Of a DNA stretch of 64,000 nucleotides, positions 11,885 to 22,885 are shown one piece after another. The translations under genes were made by a program, and so were the position numbers. Below the pieces are notes generated by a model that was not told the DNA's origin, did not search any database, and saw nothing but the letters and a program-made list of their open reading frames with translations. The stretch lies in NCBI RefSeq assembly GCF_958298935.1, contig NC_084938.1, positions 28,935,501 to 28,999,500 of the forward strand, in the 5' to 3' direction. Each line of letters begins with the position of its first letter. The first letter of the stretch is position 1. The DNA comes from Phragmites australis (Eukaryota > Streptophyta > Magnoliopsida > Poales > Poaceae).

Positions 11885-12463
11885 ATGGCCTCCACTCCAC
11901 AGCCGTCTCCCATGTGGAGCCCAGAAAGCGAAGAGATAGAGATCATCACCCCTACGCCTCTTGCCATGGTTCCTCTTGGCGTCATCATCATTTCCTCCGA
12001 CGAGGAGGAATCGAGTGAAAGGCCCAAGGAAAGAGGGAGTGACATGCCCATCAAAAATCATCGACCCCTCACCCGGCGTCTCCAGTGCTTCTTCGATGCC
12101 TACGCCTCTAGACGAGTGGTGCGGGAATCAACGCTGCGGGCTGCGTAGGAGGAGGATGAAGACGGTGGTGATCTTGATGCGATCATCGATCGAGTCACCG
12201 ATGAGGTCTTTTGCGATGAAGACCTTGAGTCTTCGGTGGCAAAGAAAGTGTGGTCGTCTCCTCCGTCGATAGTCGCCAAATCGCCTCCGCGGTCCACAGA
12301 GGGTCTGTCCGGCTCGCTGGCGTCAGTCAGCAGCTCCAGCAGGGTCTTTGCGTCGGCCACATTTCTTGGTCCTTACACTGGCTGGCGCCCGATTCTTGGG
12401 ACAATCAGCTGCCACCCCGAGGACGAGTATAAAAGGTTCCTCGACTCGTTCCAGGCCAAGTAG
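11885..12463 (+). pseudogene. Antisense ORF2 of element A, copy 2
   Basis: One frame runs from MASTPQPSP at 11885 to FLDSFQAK and a TAG at 12461-12463, with a single in-frame TAG near 12147. Shared with copy 1 are VIIISS.EEESS, AYASR, a .D.IID..TDEVF motif, SPPRSTEG and EYKRFLDSF. The composition is acidic and Ser/Pro-rich, with no catalytic motif. Conservation of protein-like features across both diverged copies suggests the frame was once translated. Role unknown. Confidence 0.6.
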
Positions 12464-12569
12464 GGGTCCGTACGCTTCTGATCTCCTAGAGGTGGTGGAT
12501 CTCCACTATTTGCAAGAGTCAAGCGGATCCTTCCTGTTAGCTTGGCACTGGCCACACATGTTGAGGGAA

Positions 12570-15170
12570 AAAGTATGTAATAGGATAGTTAGTATAATCG
12601 AATGTAATAGACTTACCTATGACTTTCCTTGTCTATGAATGGAACTGTCAGAGTTGGTCGATGTGCCATGAGTTCTCGAGTATCTCGCCGTTTGGAGTAG
12701 ATAACCGTACTGATCCAGGTCGAGCAACTTTGACTACTATGTAAGGTCCTTCCCACTTAGGTGATAACTTATGGCACTAGGCCTGTTTATGCACCTTTCG
12801 TAGGACCAGATCTCCAGTAGTGAGTTTCCTAGGCTGGACTTGCCGATTATGGTACATACGCAACGCTTGTTGATACTTAGCCACTCGAATGGCCGCTCGA
12901 TCATGATACTCCTTCAGTAAATTGATATCGTCCACTCGTTATTGCTCTTGCCCTTCTTCCGTGTAACCTTCCACTCGAGGTGATCCAAACTGCAACTCAG
13001 TCGGAAGCACCGCCTCTGCTCCGTAGACTAAGAAGAATGGAGTTTCACCGGTGGCCCTGTTAGTTGAGGTTCGAGGGCCCATAGTACCGAGGGAAGCTTT
13101 TTCACCCATCGTTTCGAGTAGGCCTTCGGCCTGTCGAAAACTTGAGTTTTGAGACCGTTATCTGTAATTATCCAATGTGGAATTTCACCTGTCGAAAACT
13201 TGAGTTTTGAGACCGTTATCTGTAATTATCCAATGTGGAATTTCAAATCGAGTAATTATACTCCTCATGAACTTCTTAGCCACTTCTGCGGTTATCTTCC
13301 CTACGGGATCGGCCTCAATCCACTCATGAACGTGTCGATAGCCACGAATAGGAATTTGTAGCCGCCTTGGGCCCTTGGGAACGGTCCCAGGATATCCAAG
13401 CCCCAGACGGAGAATGTCCAAGAAAGAGGAATGGTTTGCTGAGCTTGGGCTGGTCGAGTGGTCTGCTCCTCTAGCTCTCGCACTTTTTGACCAGCTCGGA
13501 AGCATCCTGGAGGGTAGTCGGCCAATAGAATCCCTAGAGAAAAGCTTTTCCGAGCAAGGTGCGTTAAGATGCATGATTACTACACATGCCTCCATGGATA
13601 TCGAGCAATATTGCATTGCCCTCTTCCTGAGTGATGCACTTCATCAAGATTCCGTTACTCCCCTTTCAGTAGAGCTTGCCGTCTACCAAAGCATAGAGCT
13701 TGGACTTATGAGCAATTTTCTCTATAGGCACATCATCATCAGGGGTGTCTCGACCCTCAAGATAGGCTTGGTATGGAGTCATCCAAGTCAGTTCGCGTTT
13801 GAGTAGTGTAGCTACCATGTCTGCGGGTTCTGCCTCGCTGACCTGACCAGGCTGCTGGTCGGGTCAGGCAGCATTCGTTCACCCAACTGTCAGGACAGAT
13901 GGATTAAGGAGTTTCTCGATGAAGACTCCTATGGGTATCGGTGCTCGAGAAGAAGCGAGTCTAGCAAGTTCATCCACACTAGAGTTGTCACTCCTTTTGA
14001 TGTGCGTTACCTCTAGCCCTTCGAACTTCTACTCAACCTTTCGTACCTCGAGCAAGTAAGCCGCCATGTTGTCGTTCGAGCACTGGTATTCTTTTTGCAC
14101 TTGGTTTACGACTAGCTGTGAGTTTCCTTTCACGAGAAGTCATCTGATTCCAAGTGACGCAGCTATGCGGAGGCCATTTACCAATCCCTTGTATTCTGCA
14201 ATATTGTTGGAGGCTTTCAAATTTAATTGAACAACATACCTGAGTTCATTACCTGTTGGAGATTTGAGTACAATGCAAGCCCCCGAGCCCTGAAGCGTGA
14301 GCGATCCATCGAAGAAGAGCGTCCAGTGGTCCTCAACCACACTTGGCTTAGTTTCGTCAATGCTTGTCCATTCAGCGATGAATTCTGCCAGTACTCCTGA
14401 CTTCACGCTTGTGCATGGTGTATAATGTACGTCGAACTCGTTGAGCTCGACCGCCCATTGCGCTATTCATCCAGTAGCCTCCCTATTGCGGATGACATCC
14501 TTTAGTGGATACGTCATCAAACTGTGACCTTGTGCGCTTGGAAGTAGTGCCATAGCTTCCGAGAAGTCATTAAGACTGCATATAGCAACTTCTGCACTTG
14601 TGGGTATCGTAGCTTTGCATCGTGTAGGACTTTGCTCACGTAGTAGACGGGTTTCTGGACTTTGGCCTTTTTTTCGAGGCATTCCCGTTCCACCTCCAAG
14701 ACCGTGCTAACTACTTGTGGGGTTGCTGCAATGTACAAAAAGAGATACTCTTTTTCGTTAGGCAGTGTTAGAATTAACGGAGAAGATAAATACCTTTATA
14801 AGTCCTTGAATGCGTTCTCCACTTCTTCCGTCCACTTGAACCGGTCGTTTTTGTTTAGCAATTTGAAGAAAGGCATCCCTCTCTCACCCATCCTAGAAAT
14901 GAATCGACTAAGGGCTGCTACGCATCCTGTTAGTTTTTGAACCTCCTTCAGTGTTCAAGGTGACCGCATTTGGTCAAGAGCCTCAATTTTGTGTGGGTTG
15001 GCCTCAATGCCCCGACTTGACACTAGGAAGCCGAGAAACTTACCGGACGGAACGCCGAACGTGCACTTCTTCGGGTTAAGCATCATACGATACTTCATGA
15101 GGATGTCGAACGTCTCCTTGAGATCGTCAACCAATGTGTCTCCGGTTCTCGACTAGACTACAATATCATC
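12570..15170 (-). pseudogene. pol of element A, copy 2 (deleted and degraded)
   Basis: On the minus strand from 15170: the RT thumb region (LKETFDILMKYR, GVPSGKFLGFLVSS, SRGIEANP), the RNase H region at 14740-14140 (DHWTLFFDGSLTL, SNNIAEYKGLVNGL), linker, then integrase from about 13620. The RT core upstream of the YVDD box is missing: at about 15170 the sequence jumps straight to gag. In the integrase, roughly 120 bp that in copy 1 encode the segment with the catalytic Glu are gone. A 58-bp tandem duplication sits at that breakpoint (13131-13246). Several stops and frameshifts add to this. It cannot encode an active polymerase or integrase. Confidence 0.75.
13131..13246. repeat. 58-bp tandem duplication in pol copy 2
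   Basis: Two adjacent 58-bp units (13131-13188 and 13189-13246), beginning CTGTCGAAAACTTGAG, are identical except for the final base. They sit at the breakpoint of the integrase deletion, so they probably arose in the same repair event. Confidence 0.85.
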
Positions 15171-16818
15171 CTTGCCAGATTGAGGGTTCTTGGCGTGTAC
15201 CTGGGTCTACGCTCACTTTGCACACTTGTCAGCCAACTCAAAAAGTTCCTTGACCGTGTGAATCTTTTGAGTAGCCAGCTTCCCAAGCAGGTCGTCGTTC
15301 TTCACACCTTGTTTGAAGGCGATGATAACCGATTCATTGGAGATGTCAGAGATCATGTTATGCCTATCGCTGAACTGGCGAATGAAATCTTGAAGGGATT
15401 TTTCCTCACCTTGGTGTAGCTGGTGAAGGTCGTTTTCCATTCCTGGACGCTCGAAGGTGCCTTGGAAGTTGGCAATGAATTGAGCCTTGAGCTCCGCCCA
15501 CGATCGAATCGAGTTGGGCAGAAAGTTCAGCAACCAGGACCTTCTCGGGCCCACGATCAAATCGAGTTGGACCCGCTTTGAACTTCTCGGGCCACCGTAT
15601 TGACTGGAGCTCATGTGCAAAAGCCTCATAGCCTCCATCGAATTCCTCAGGAGGGGATGGGGGCGGACTATCACGCCTGTCCCTTCGAACAGGGGGGTCA
15701 CATCGACCGATCCATCCTGGAGATCTACGTTCATTGTAGCATCAATCATCCTCACGGCGCTCCTCATGGTTGTTGTTGATAACATCCCGTAAGTCACGTC
15801 TATTGTGAGGGATGAGGTTCCTTAGGTCTCCCTGACTTCTGCGCTCATGGATAGGGTAGTTGCAGTTCAACATGCAGGGCAGTACTCGAGGTCGACTTCC
15901 CGAGCTGCCTGCCTGAGACCCTTCTACTCGAGAGTGCCCGCGTTGGTGTCTCCTCGAGACAGCATCTTGCCGACGGGGGGGCCTAGAGGCGCTGGGGTTG
16001 TTGGCTCGAGCGGTTTGGATCTGAGTCGGATTGAGTAGGGTACTTACTTGATTAAGTAAAGGGGTTAAAGGATTTGCTAGATCCAACTCCGGGATGGATC
16101 TGAGGATCAGATGAGCTCCCTGGACATTGGCATCTGGAGTGATGAAAACATCGCTGCCACGACTGGGCTGTGGTCGAGCCGATGCAGCCTCGTGATGGCT
16201 GTCCTGTGGGGGTTTAGTTCTCGATCTCGTGACCAGTGCTGGTGGAGGTGTGCCCACCGAAAGTCATCATCGAAGACCGGGAGGCACCTAAACTCCTGCA
16301 ATTCGCTGATGATTGATGGTATTAGGAGCATGTAAAGCTCCGGCTACAGATGTTCCCTGTGGGTTCTCTCCAATATTGCTGGCATTGGCCGCTGTCGCTG
16401 TTGGATCCTCGGGAATTTCCATGTCGTTATTCACCTTGGCATTTGGATCTACCACCATCGAATCAGCAGATGGGGGCTCGGTTCCTCTAGCCATAAACAC
16501 GAATCGATCTGTTCGGCTGCTCTGGCTGTTGACGGAGACGTCATTGCCACTCGCATCGCTATCGGTGTCCATGAATTGTAGAACATTGGGCTCATTGGGA
16601 TCCCACTCGAGGTGTCCCACTTTGCGGCATACGTCCAATGGGCTGGACTCGAGAATACCGGTGTGGATCAGTTCACCCTGATCGTCCCATTGGAAGACCA
16701 TAGTTCCGAACATAATCTCCGATCCAGCCAGAGGCGATTCGAGAGCAATCTCTGTTGGCCTAAAGTGGTCGTAGAAGCCGTCGTTGGAGAATCCAGTGCG
16801 AATGTGCCCTCGAGACAT
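15170..16818 (-). pseudogene. gag of element A
   Basis: The minus-strand start is MSRGHIRTGFSNDGFYDHF at 16818, close behind the primer binding site, as expected for a gag start. A second frame (16257-15742) covers a Pro/Arg-rich linker. The third (15797-15213) carries the retrotransposon gag domain: PRRSWLLNFLPNSIRSWAEL, FIANFQGTFERPG, LHQLHQGEEKSLQDFIRQF and GVKNDDLLGKLA. Frames overlap, so at least two frameshifts have occurred. The nucleocapsid end and protease are lost at the junction with pol copy 2 near 15170. The protein would have formed the virus-like particle coat; here it is a relic. Confidence 0.75.
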
Positions 16819-16840
16819 TGTCGATCCTAAAAAAGCATAA

Positions 16841-16860
16841 GACCCCTACCTGGCGCGCCA
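16841..16860 (-). other. Primer binding site of element A
   Basis: Just inside the 5' LTR the minus strand reads TGGCGCGCCAGGTAGGGGTC, two bases from the LTR terminus. This is where a tRNA primes minus-strand synthesis. I cannot identify the tRNA from the sequence alone. Confidence 0.6.
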
Positions 16861-16862
16861 AC

Positions 16863-17478
16863 TGTTGAGGGTTAGTTCCTGACAATATGTCCGTAAATGT
16901 CGGGGTTACCTTCGTGAATCAGGGATCAAAGATGAAGTGAGGGACACACAATGTATACAGGTTCGGGCCCCTATTGGAGTAATACCCTGCATCATGTGTG
17001 GATGATTATGTATATGTGTTCACTCGAGAACAAGCAATGTGTCTAAACCTATTACAGGGAGTAGATCGGATCTAGGCTAGGCTAAACTGTAGATGAAGTT
17101 CCCGAGTATCTCCTGTGCTTAGGTCTCGATGCTTGCGTCTGGGTTTTTGGGAAAAAGGAAGAAGCCCCCCCCCTCTAGTCGACCTGTCCTCCTTATATAG
17201 GGGTCCTGTGCCACCTCCTATCCTTCTGTAGTTGATAGGGCATCCTTCATCTTGTACGTCAAGAAAAAGCAGATAAAATCCAGCCAGGATACTAGTTGTT
17301 ATCGAGTTAGGTAACCAATCGAGACCTTCCTAGTATGCGCCTCCTATAACTCTGGGAGTATCAGGTATCACGGATTTGGTTCCGTAATATCCAGATTTGT
17401 TAAACATTTACATGGTATGCCCTGTACATTTATGGTATATTCCTTATGCGCATATACCCCAAAGTTAGATATTTGGCA
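16863..17478 (-). repeat. 5' LTR of element A
   Basis: The 616-bp repeat runs TGTTGAGGG...ATTTGGCA on the plus strand, that is TGCCAAATATC...CCTCAACA on the coding strand, with intact TG...CA ends. It aligns with 440-1035. Confidence 0.8.
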
Positions 17479-17692
17479 GTTTGGTTTAAGAAGTGGGGTG
17501 GTGATGGATCATCTCACTCAATTTCTTGTTTGTTTTGAGGAATAGATTGGTTTGATTCATCGCCACCCCATCCCTCACAAGCACATGATTAGTATTAGAT
17601 GAGGGATGGTGTCATTCCACTAAAATTCATAGGATGATTCTATGTTGGACCATCCCTCAGATGAAGGATGCGGTGATCCCTCGAACCAAACA
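17479..17692. mobile_element. MITE with GTTTGGTT-type ends
   Basis: The stretch starts GTTTGGTTTAAG and ends with the inverted partner (CTCGAACCAAAC). GGGATG / CATCCC-type inverted stretches inside allow a foldback. There is no coding capacity. It abuts the LTR terminus at 17478 and I could not define a target duplication, so the left boundary is uncertain. Confidence 0.5.
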
Positions 17693-18185
17693 CCTATTAG
17701 TGTGCTTCCTCCATTATAATATCCAATGAAAACACTATACTCGCTTCAACCCGTGTCACATGCAACAAGTCTGTGATGCAGTCGCTTTGTCCATTGTCTC
17801 TGATTGAGTTGCATGCGTGCGAATGGTTTGACCACGGATACTGCTAGCAGATATCATTGACCACAAACACTGCTGGGCTCGCTACTACACAACTCCTCAT
17901 CGGTACCCCATTTTCACGGTGCCGGTTCAAGATACGAATCGGCACTAAAAGTTTCAGTGACGGTTCATATCTTGAACCGGCACTGAAAGTTGAACGGTTT
18001 AGTGCCAGTTAAAGGTATGAACCAGCACTGAACCTTTCAGTGCCGGTTCAAGATACGAACCGGCACTAAACAGATCAAGTTCAGTGCTGGTTTGTTGTTG
18101 GTGCCACTTATTGGATCATTTTATATCTCATTTGAGTGGCTATTATATCAATATCTGATCATTTATGCCACTTGGCACCTAACAT
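17693..18185. repeat. CACTA-type end fragment with inverted subterminal repeats
   Basis: 17693-17880 shows nothing recognisable. From 17883 a CTACTACAC-type CACTA terminus is followed by subterminal repeats: GTGCCGGTTCAAGATACGAA and its inverse occur at least four times to about 18075. The matching opposite end was not found, so this is a fragment. It differs in repeat sequence from the CACTA element that starts at 18186. Confidence 0.5.
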
Positions 18186-18645
18186 CACTACTACAGAAAT
18201 GCCCTTTACAGATGATTTTGAACTCCTGTTACAGACGATTTTTTGAGCTGTCTATAAAAAAGTGTCTATGTGTATCAAGATACCACAGACGGTTTTAAAT
18301 CCGTTTGTAACATAACAGGCCACAGACGGTTTTTAAACAAAAACAGTCTGCGGGTATGCTTCAGGGTGTGTCTTTTGTGCGCTAGGCATAGACAGTTTTG
18401 CAGGAAAACCATCTGTGGGCCTCAACACCACAGACGGTTTTAAAACAAAACCGTCTGTGTGGCTCAGACGGTTTTAGAGGCAGCCGTCTATGGGCCTTAA
18501 TACGACAGACGGTTTTGAAACAAAACCATCTGTGTGTCTTAGACGGTTTTAGAGGCAGCTGTCTGTGGGCCTCAACACCATAGACAGTTTTATATGAAAA
18601 CCGTCTGTGATGTCCATCACATAAAACTGTCTCTGGCGTCCATCA
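18186..18645. repeat. Left terminal and subterminal repeats of the CACTA element
   Basis: After the 19-bp terminal repeat, CAGACGGTTTT (and variants with one or two changes) occurs about ten times in both orientations up to 18620, often as short stem pairs such as AAAACCGTCTGTG. Short ORFs here are translations of the repeat, not genes. Confidence 0.8.
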
Positions 18646-18924
18646 CAAACCACTAGGTACAATTTTCTTGCTGGTGGCCACCCTTAGGCAAGAAATTGTA
18701 CATCACATACATCACATAGGTCTCAAATCCACATCACATACAGTAGATATCATATACACTAAGAAATCCATCATGTAAATATAAATACACATGTAAACAT
18801 CACAAACATCAAGTATATAACCATCACACACATCAAGTATCCATCGCACTCAATATGTATAAACAGCAAAATCATGTGTCTAGACCACCAGCATTATGGA
18901 ACTCCCCTTTCTTATCTATTGCTT

Positions 18925-21900
18925 AAGTCATCAAGAAAAGGGTGAGCCATCCTCGAACTTCACATAGCTGCTGTTTCTGAAGGTTGGTAGTAGGTAGGTT
19001 GAAGGTCTGGCAGTAGGGAAAAAATGTGAGCAAATTATACTATGGTTGGACATTGCAATGTGAGCAATAGATTTTCATTTCATCTACATACCAGGAGATC
19101 TTCGGGGTATTGCTTCATGAGCAGCAGCATGTGGCAGGCAACATAGAAGCCGCATGTGTTGCCTGGGGGCTGCTAGTGGCACTGAGGGGTGTAGTAATAC
19201 GAATTAAGTTATATGAGTTGATTACAAATAATGCGTAATGGAGAGTGTATTTAAATATGCATACCGAGAATTTGAAGCAATAGGTCAGGGTGGACATTTC
19301 CTGGTTGCCAACACCATGTTTCTTAATGTGGATGTCAAAAGCTCTACATGCATCATGCACCAATAATATCAACTAAAAGTGTGAAATTTAGGAACCGGTA
19401 AAAACTGAAGTAAGCATGGTTTAAAAGGACACTCACCTGTCGATACCTGACTGCAACCTAGAATAGTCTCGTGTGATACTATTTATAGAATCCAAGTACC
19501 ACACCTGCTTGACCTTTGGAACAATGACCACTAGAATCCAATGATCACCCGGATTGTAGGCAAACGTAACATATCTCTTGTTATCAATGGTCCTTGTAAT
19601 ATAGTCCACCCCAAATTGCTCGTCAAAATTAATGCTCTGTAGAGATATAGGCCCAGGGTCCAGATATGCAATACGCTTCTTCGCAGCCCAATTGTCTTGT
19701 ATCATGTGTCTACATATAAGAAAAAAAAGTTAAATGCAATATACATGGTCCTATGACTATATAACTGTTGGGTCTTATTGAAACTTACAATATGAAGCAT
19801 CTTAGGAGCGACATGTCCAAAGCATCAAGGTTGAAGAGGTTGAATAAATCATTGAACTCCACAAAGAAGTAGTCGGCCTTAGTGTGAAAATGCTTCGCCG
19901 TATATTTGACAAAGATGTTTATCTACTTAGCTTTGCATGCCTGCATGTAGAAGTTATGCAGAGCAACACATGCAGGTCCTGCTTTGGTTATTTCATTAGG
20001 CGATAGCCACGGTCGGCCATACTTGTATTTAGGGTTTTGAACTTCCTTGGACACTTTTTTCTTAGCCTCTTCCTTAGGCTGCTCCTGGGTGACCTCTTCA
20101 TCCAAAATGGGCAACTTCTCTTTGGAGGACGATTTAGCCTTTGACTTCTTACCCTGGTCCAATAACTGCGGAGGGGGCGCAATGGACTGCCTCGAACCTG
20201 ACAAGCAGAGTGGCAGAGGGTTGAGCTGGATGCCCCTCCTCCTCCACAAGATCCTCTGAACTACTGCATCCCCTAGCAATGTGATCTCATCATTGGGGGG
20301 ATCGCCAACTTGTGGGCCAAAAAGTTTGGATACACATGGTCCACATGTACCACTACGTAGCCTTGGGTCAGCTCAAACAGAATGCAATGTCCTATGCTGT
20401 GGGTGCAGGACACCCCAAGCGACCTCCATGGTTAAGCCGTTTGGCCTAATAAGCAGCACGCACTACGTGGGCTCCTCTAGTCCATCTAGGGGATCTGGCT
20501 GGCTCGGATCCACCATATTCTGGAACGCGCTGCTACTCTTTCCTAGTGCCACCTGACTCTGAGTGACTGGCACAATCCGGAGTCCCTAGGACTCTAGGAT
20601 GCTGGGCAATGATGCGATGACATCATGAGTGACCTGCATCCAAATTCTCTGCACCAATTGGTCAACATCCATGCGCTCACCCTTCCTCTACTTATACATC
20701 CCTTGGTCCTCAGGCCACCCATACAACCAACTCTCATAGCTAGAGATGCCTCAAACCTGCCTTGGATGCTCTGGTTCCCCAGGTTAGCAGTGAGGATGTC
20801 ATTCTCTCTGACAGGGTTGAATTCCTCTTGGCTGGCTTGTAGCTACTTCTCTTTTATTCTTTCAGAGACCTCCTGAGTCTCCTTGGAGTCAAAGGTGACG
20901 TCGCCACTTCCGGACACTTTGGTCCTGCCTTGCAACCAATTGCAACATCGCCCTTCAGGATACTCAGCAAATGGCACTGGGCGACCTTTCTTCTCTACTT
21001 TCTCATCCTCCTGCTGCCACTGGAGGATTTTGCCCTCATACCTCATTGTGCCTAACCTGTGGTTGTGCTTGTTCTTTGACCGAATCTCCTTGTGCTTCTC
21101 GCTTTCTGCCTCAAACTAAGGAGTACACTTTCTCCTCACAAATGCCTCCCAATCCTCCCTTGTTTTGTACTTGTAGTCATCAAAGGGCTCCTGACTGATG
21201 AGGGCAGAGGTGCCCGATCTTTCGAAAGGTAATATGATAAGTCGATTTGGTGGAGCTTTGACGTTGATGATCCAAAGGCTCCGATCCGAACAAATCAGGA
21301 ACCCTCGCAACCACTACACCACTACTCCGTGGTTATCAACCGTGCCAAGGCGCGGTTGACCACGCCAAGAAGGCTTTTCCTGCTAGCGAATCGAGAACGC
21401 AAGCAAGAATAGGTAGATGCAATCTGAATATTGCTGATTACCAATGAAGTACTTGAGTTTGGGGTTCAACAAACCGATAAACAGTGAAATTATCTAAAAT
21501 AGAATAATCTAAGCTAAACCCAAGCCTAAACTACGATAGCAACTATGTACATATAGGGGGACGTGAGGAGGTTGACCTAGGGTTGTGCAGCTGTGGAAAG
21601 AGGCGTACACAACCTAGACTCCGACCCCGACACGATTACAAGACCTCACAAGGCCCAAAACGGTGGTGCACCACCTTATTTCTTTGAGTCTGACTAAATT
21701 ATAAGGAATATTTGGTCAAGCTCATATCCATTAGAAAGGGCTCTTCGTAAGCTTTCCAAAATGTCCAAGATCGCCTAAAATGGACTTCATCTGAGAGAGT
21801 TATGCCCATTTTACTGACGTGCTATCCTGAGACACGACCACGACCACGACCACTGCTTCGACCACGACCACGACCATGACCACGACCATGACTAGAGCTT

Positions 21901-22524
21901 AGCCTCGAGTCCGAGTAGACTTAGCCTTCGATGGGTGACATCCGAGTAAGGTTGTGGTGCTTCTCCCATGTTCCTAAGCAATAAAACAACACAAAACTTA
22001 GTAGTGTTCTATTCTCTACGAAGAAAATATGAATAATAAGGAATGAATTAACCATGTGTGTATCCGAGGGAGCTATGGGCTCATCACCGACCCTTTGCAA
22101 CATATTTCCTCACAAAAACACTCTTGTGTGTCCTCCATTCCTTCAAAATCAGAGCTAGAGCATTCTTCTTACATGCTTGTTCCATATTCTTCGGAATCTC
22201 CAAATAATTCTGCAGGGTCTCCCATAAGGTATCCGCTTCTGACAGGGGTAGGGACTTCTACTTCTCCAGGAGTAGCGACACCCTTTCTCTAGCAATGAGG
22301 CCACATACTTTTTGAAAATGGTTCTTTGCTGTACGAGGTACCGTAGGCAACCTAGCCAAGTTGATTTGGGTGACGGTGATTTTGTCTGTTGGCCACCGGG
22401 TTGGGTTCCTACACTGTTGGGATGCACTGCTTGCTGACGTGGTGCCTATATCACCCCTATCCTCAGCTCCTGAGGGGTGAAGGTCCGAGGATGATCCTGA
22501 TGAAGCTTTAGGACTTGATCCCAT
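18925..22524 (-). pseudogene. CACTA accessory gene: plant-transposase-like region plus Ulp1-type cysteine protease
   Basis: Multi-exon on the minus strand. Exon 1 starts MGSSPKASSGSSSD at 22524 and frameshifts near 22262. A later exon (21310-20840) resembles the Transposase_24 / En-Spm region: YKTREDWEAFVRRKCTPEF followed by EIRSKNKHNHRLG. A Lys-rich exon (20279-19800) has a TAG after MQACKAK but continues coherently as INIFVKYTAKHFHTKADYFF. The protease follows: GDHWILVVI (catalytic His) and VWYLDS (Asp) in 19705-19433, an exon at 19372-19265, then QPPGNTCGFYV (Cys) near 19170-19090 behind a stop, and a short last exon near 19005-18925. The His-Asp-Cys triad of C48 peptidases is therefore still visible, although the frame is broken. 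Such genes travel with grass CACTA and MULE elements; the substrate is unknown. Confidence 0.7.
21312..21960 (-). repeat. Probable LTR fragment inside the CACTA gene
   Basis: On the minus strand this non-coding insert resembles an LTR. It has a (GGTCGT)n-type simple repeat at 21833-21893, then CAGTAAAATGGGCATAACTC, a TATA-like CCCTATATGTACATAG near 21550, and a downstream part ending in CAACCGCGCCTTGGC...GGTTGATAACCACG at 21335. It separates two exons of the protease-type gene. I could not find TG...CA ends with a matching duplication, so boundaries and family (Athila-like?) are tentative. Confidence 0.4.
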
Positions 22525-22885
22525 TTTCTGGAAAAAATAGGGGAAATGAACTAGTTAGAATCAAAAACCACTTTACAGAAAGCTAGGGTTGATATTTTCA
22601 TCACAGAAGCATCTAATTAGAGAACTACGAGGCCCTAAAAGTTGCACAGCACCTAACACAACCTCTAATCCATTCATTGCTACCAATATAGTGTATTACA
22701 CGTGAATGCTTGAAATGAACAAAACAAAATCTTATAGGCAAAGAACATTTAACAAATACAACTTGTTAACATAAGAGAAATTGAGTTTAAGCACAAGAAT
22801 TCATCCTGCTTGTGCATTTGGGAAGATATTCTTTTATGGTTGAAAACAGAATTGCTTATAACTGAATAAAACCTACACGTTTGTA
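22525..22885. other. Upstream part of the CACTA gene, nothing recognisable
   Basis: About 360 bp of AT-rich sequence lie between the first ATG of the CACTA gene and the solo LTR. No TATA box or ORF that I would support. Confidence 0.4.

Larger units (their letters stand above)
440..17478 (-). mobile_element. Composite Tat-lineage Ty3/gypsy retrotransposon (element A)
   Basis: Two related LTRs (440-1035 and 16863-17478) bound a 15.8-kb interior. On the minus strand it reads 5' LTR, primer binding site, gag, pol, antisense ORFs, then pol and antisense ORFs again, polypurine tract and 3' LTR. The antisense accessory ORFs between pol and the 3' LTR, including a 'putative gypsy type transposon' domain, are a hallmark of grass Tat-lineage elements. 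The interior contains two diverged copies of the same block, 1551-9530 and 9530-15170. This is therefore not one simple insertion but a fusion of two relatives, or a diverged internal duplication. The five bases flanking the outer LTRs (ACTTG and GTTTG) do not match, so there is no clear target duplication. All proteins carry stops or deletions and the element is dead. Confidence 0.85.

Noticed and set aside
435..17483. Target site duplication for element A
   Set aside because: ACTTG and GTTTG match at only three of five positions. Not good enough, and consistent with a recombinant element.
21833..21893. CGACCACGAC simple repeat as a regulatory array
   Set aside because: Short hexamer-type microsatellite within a probable LTR fragment; no further pattern.
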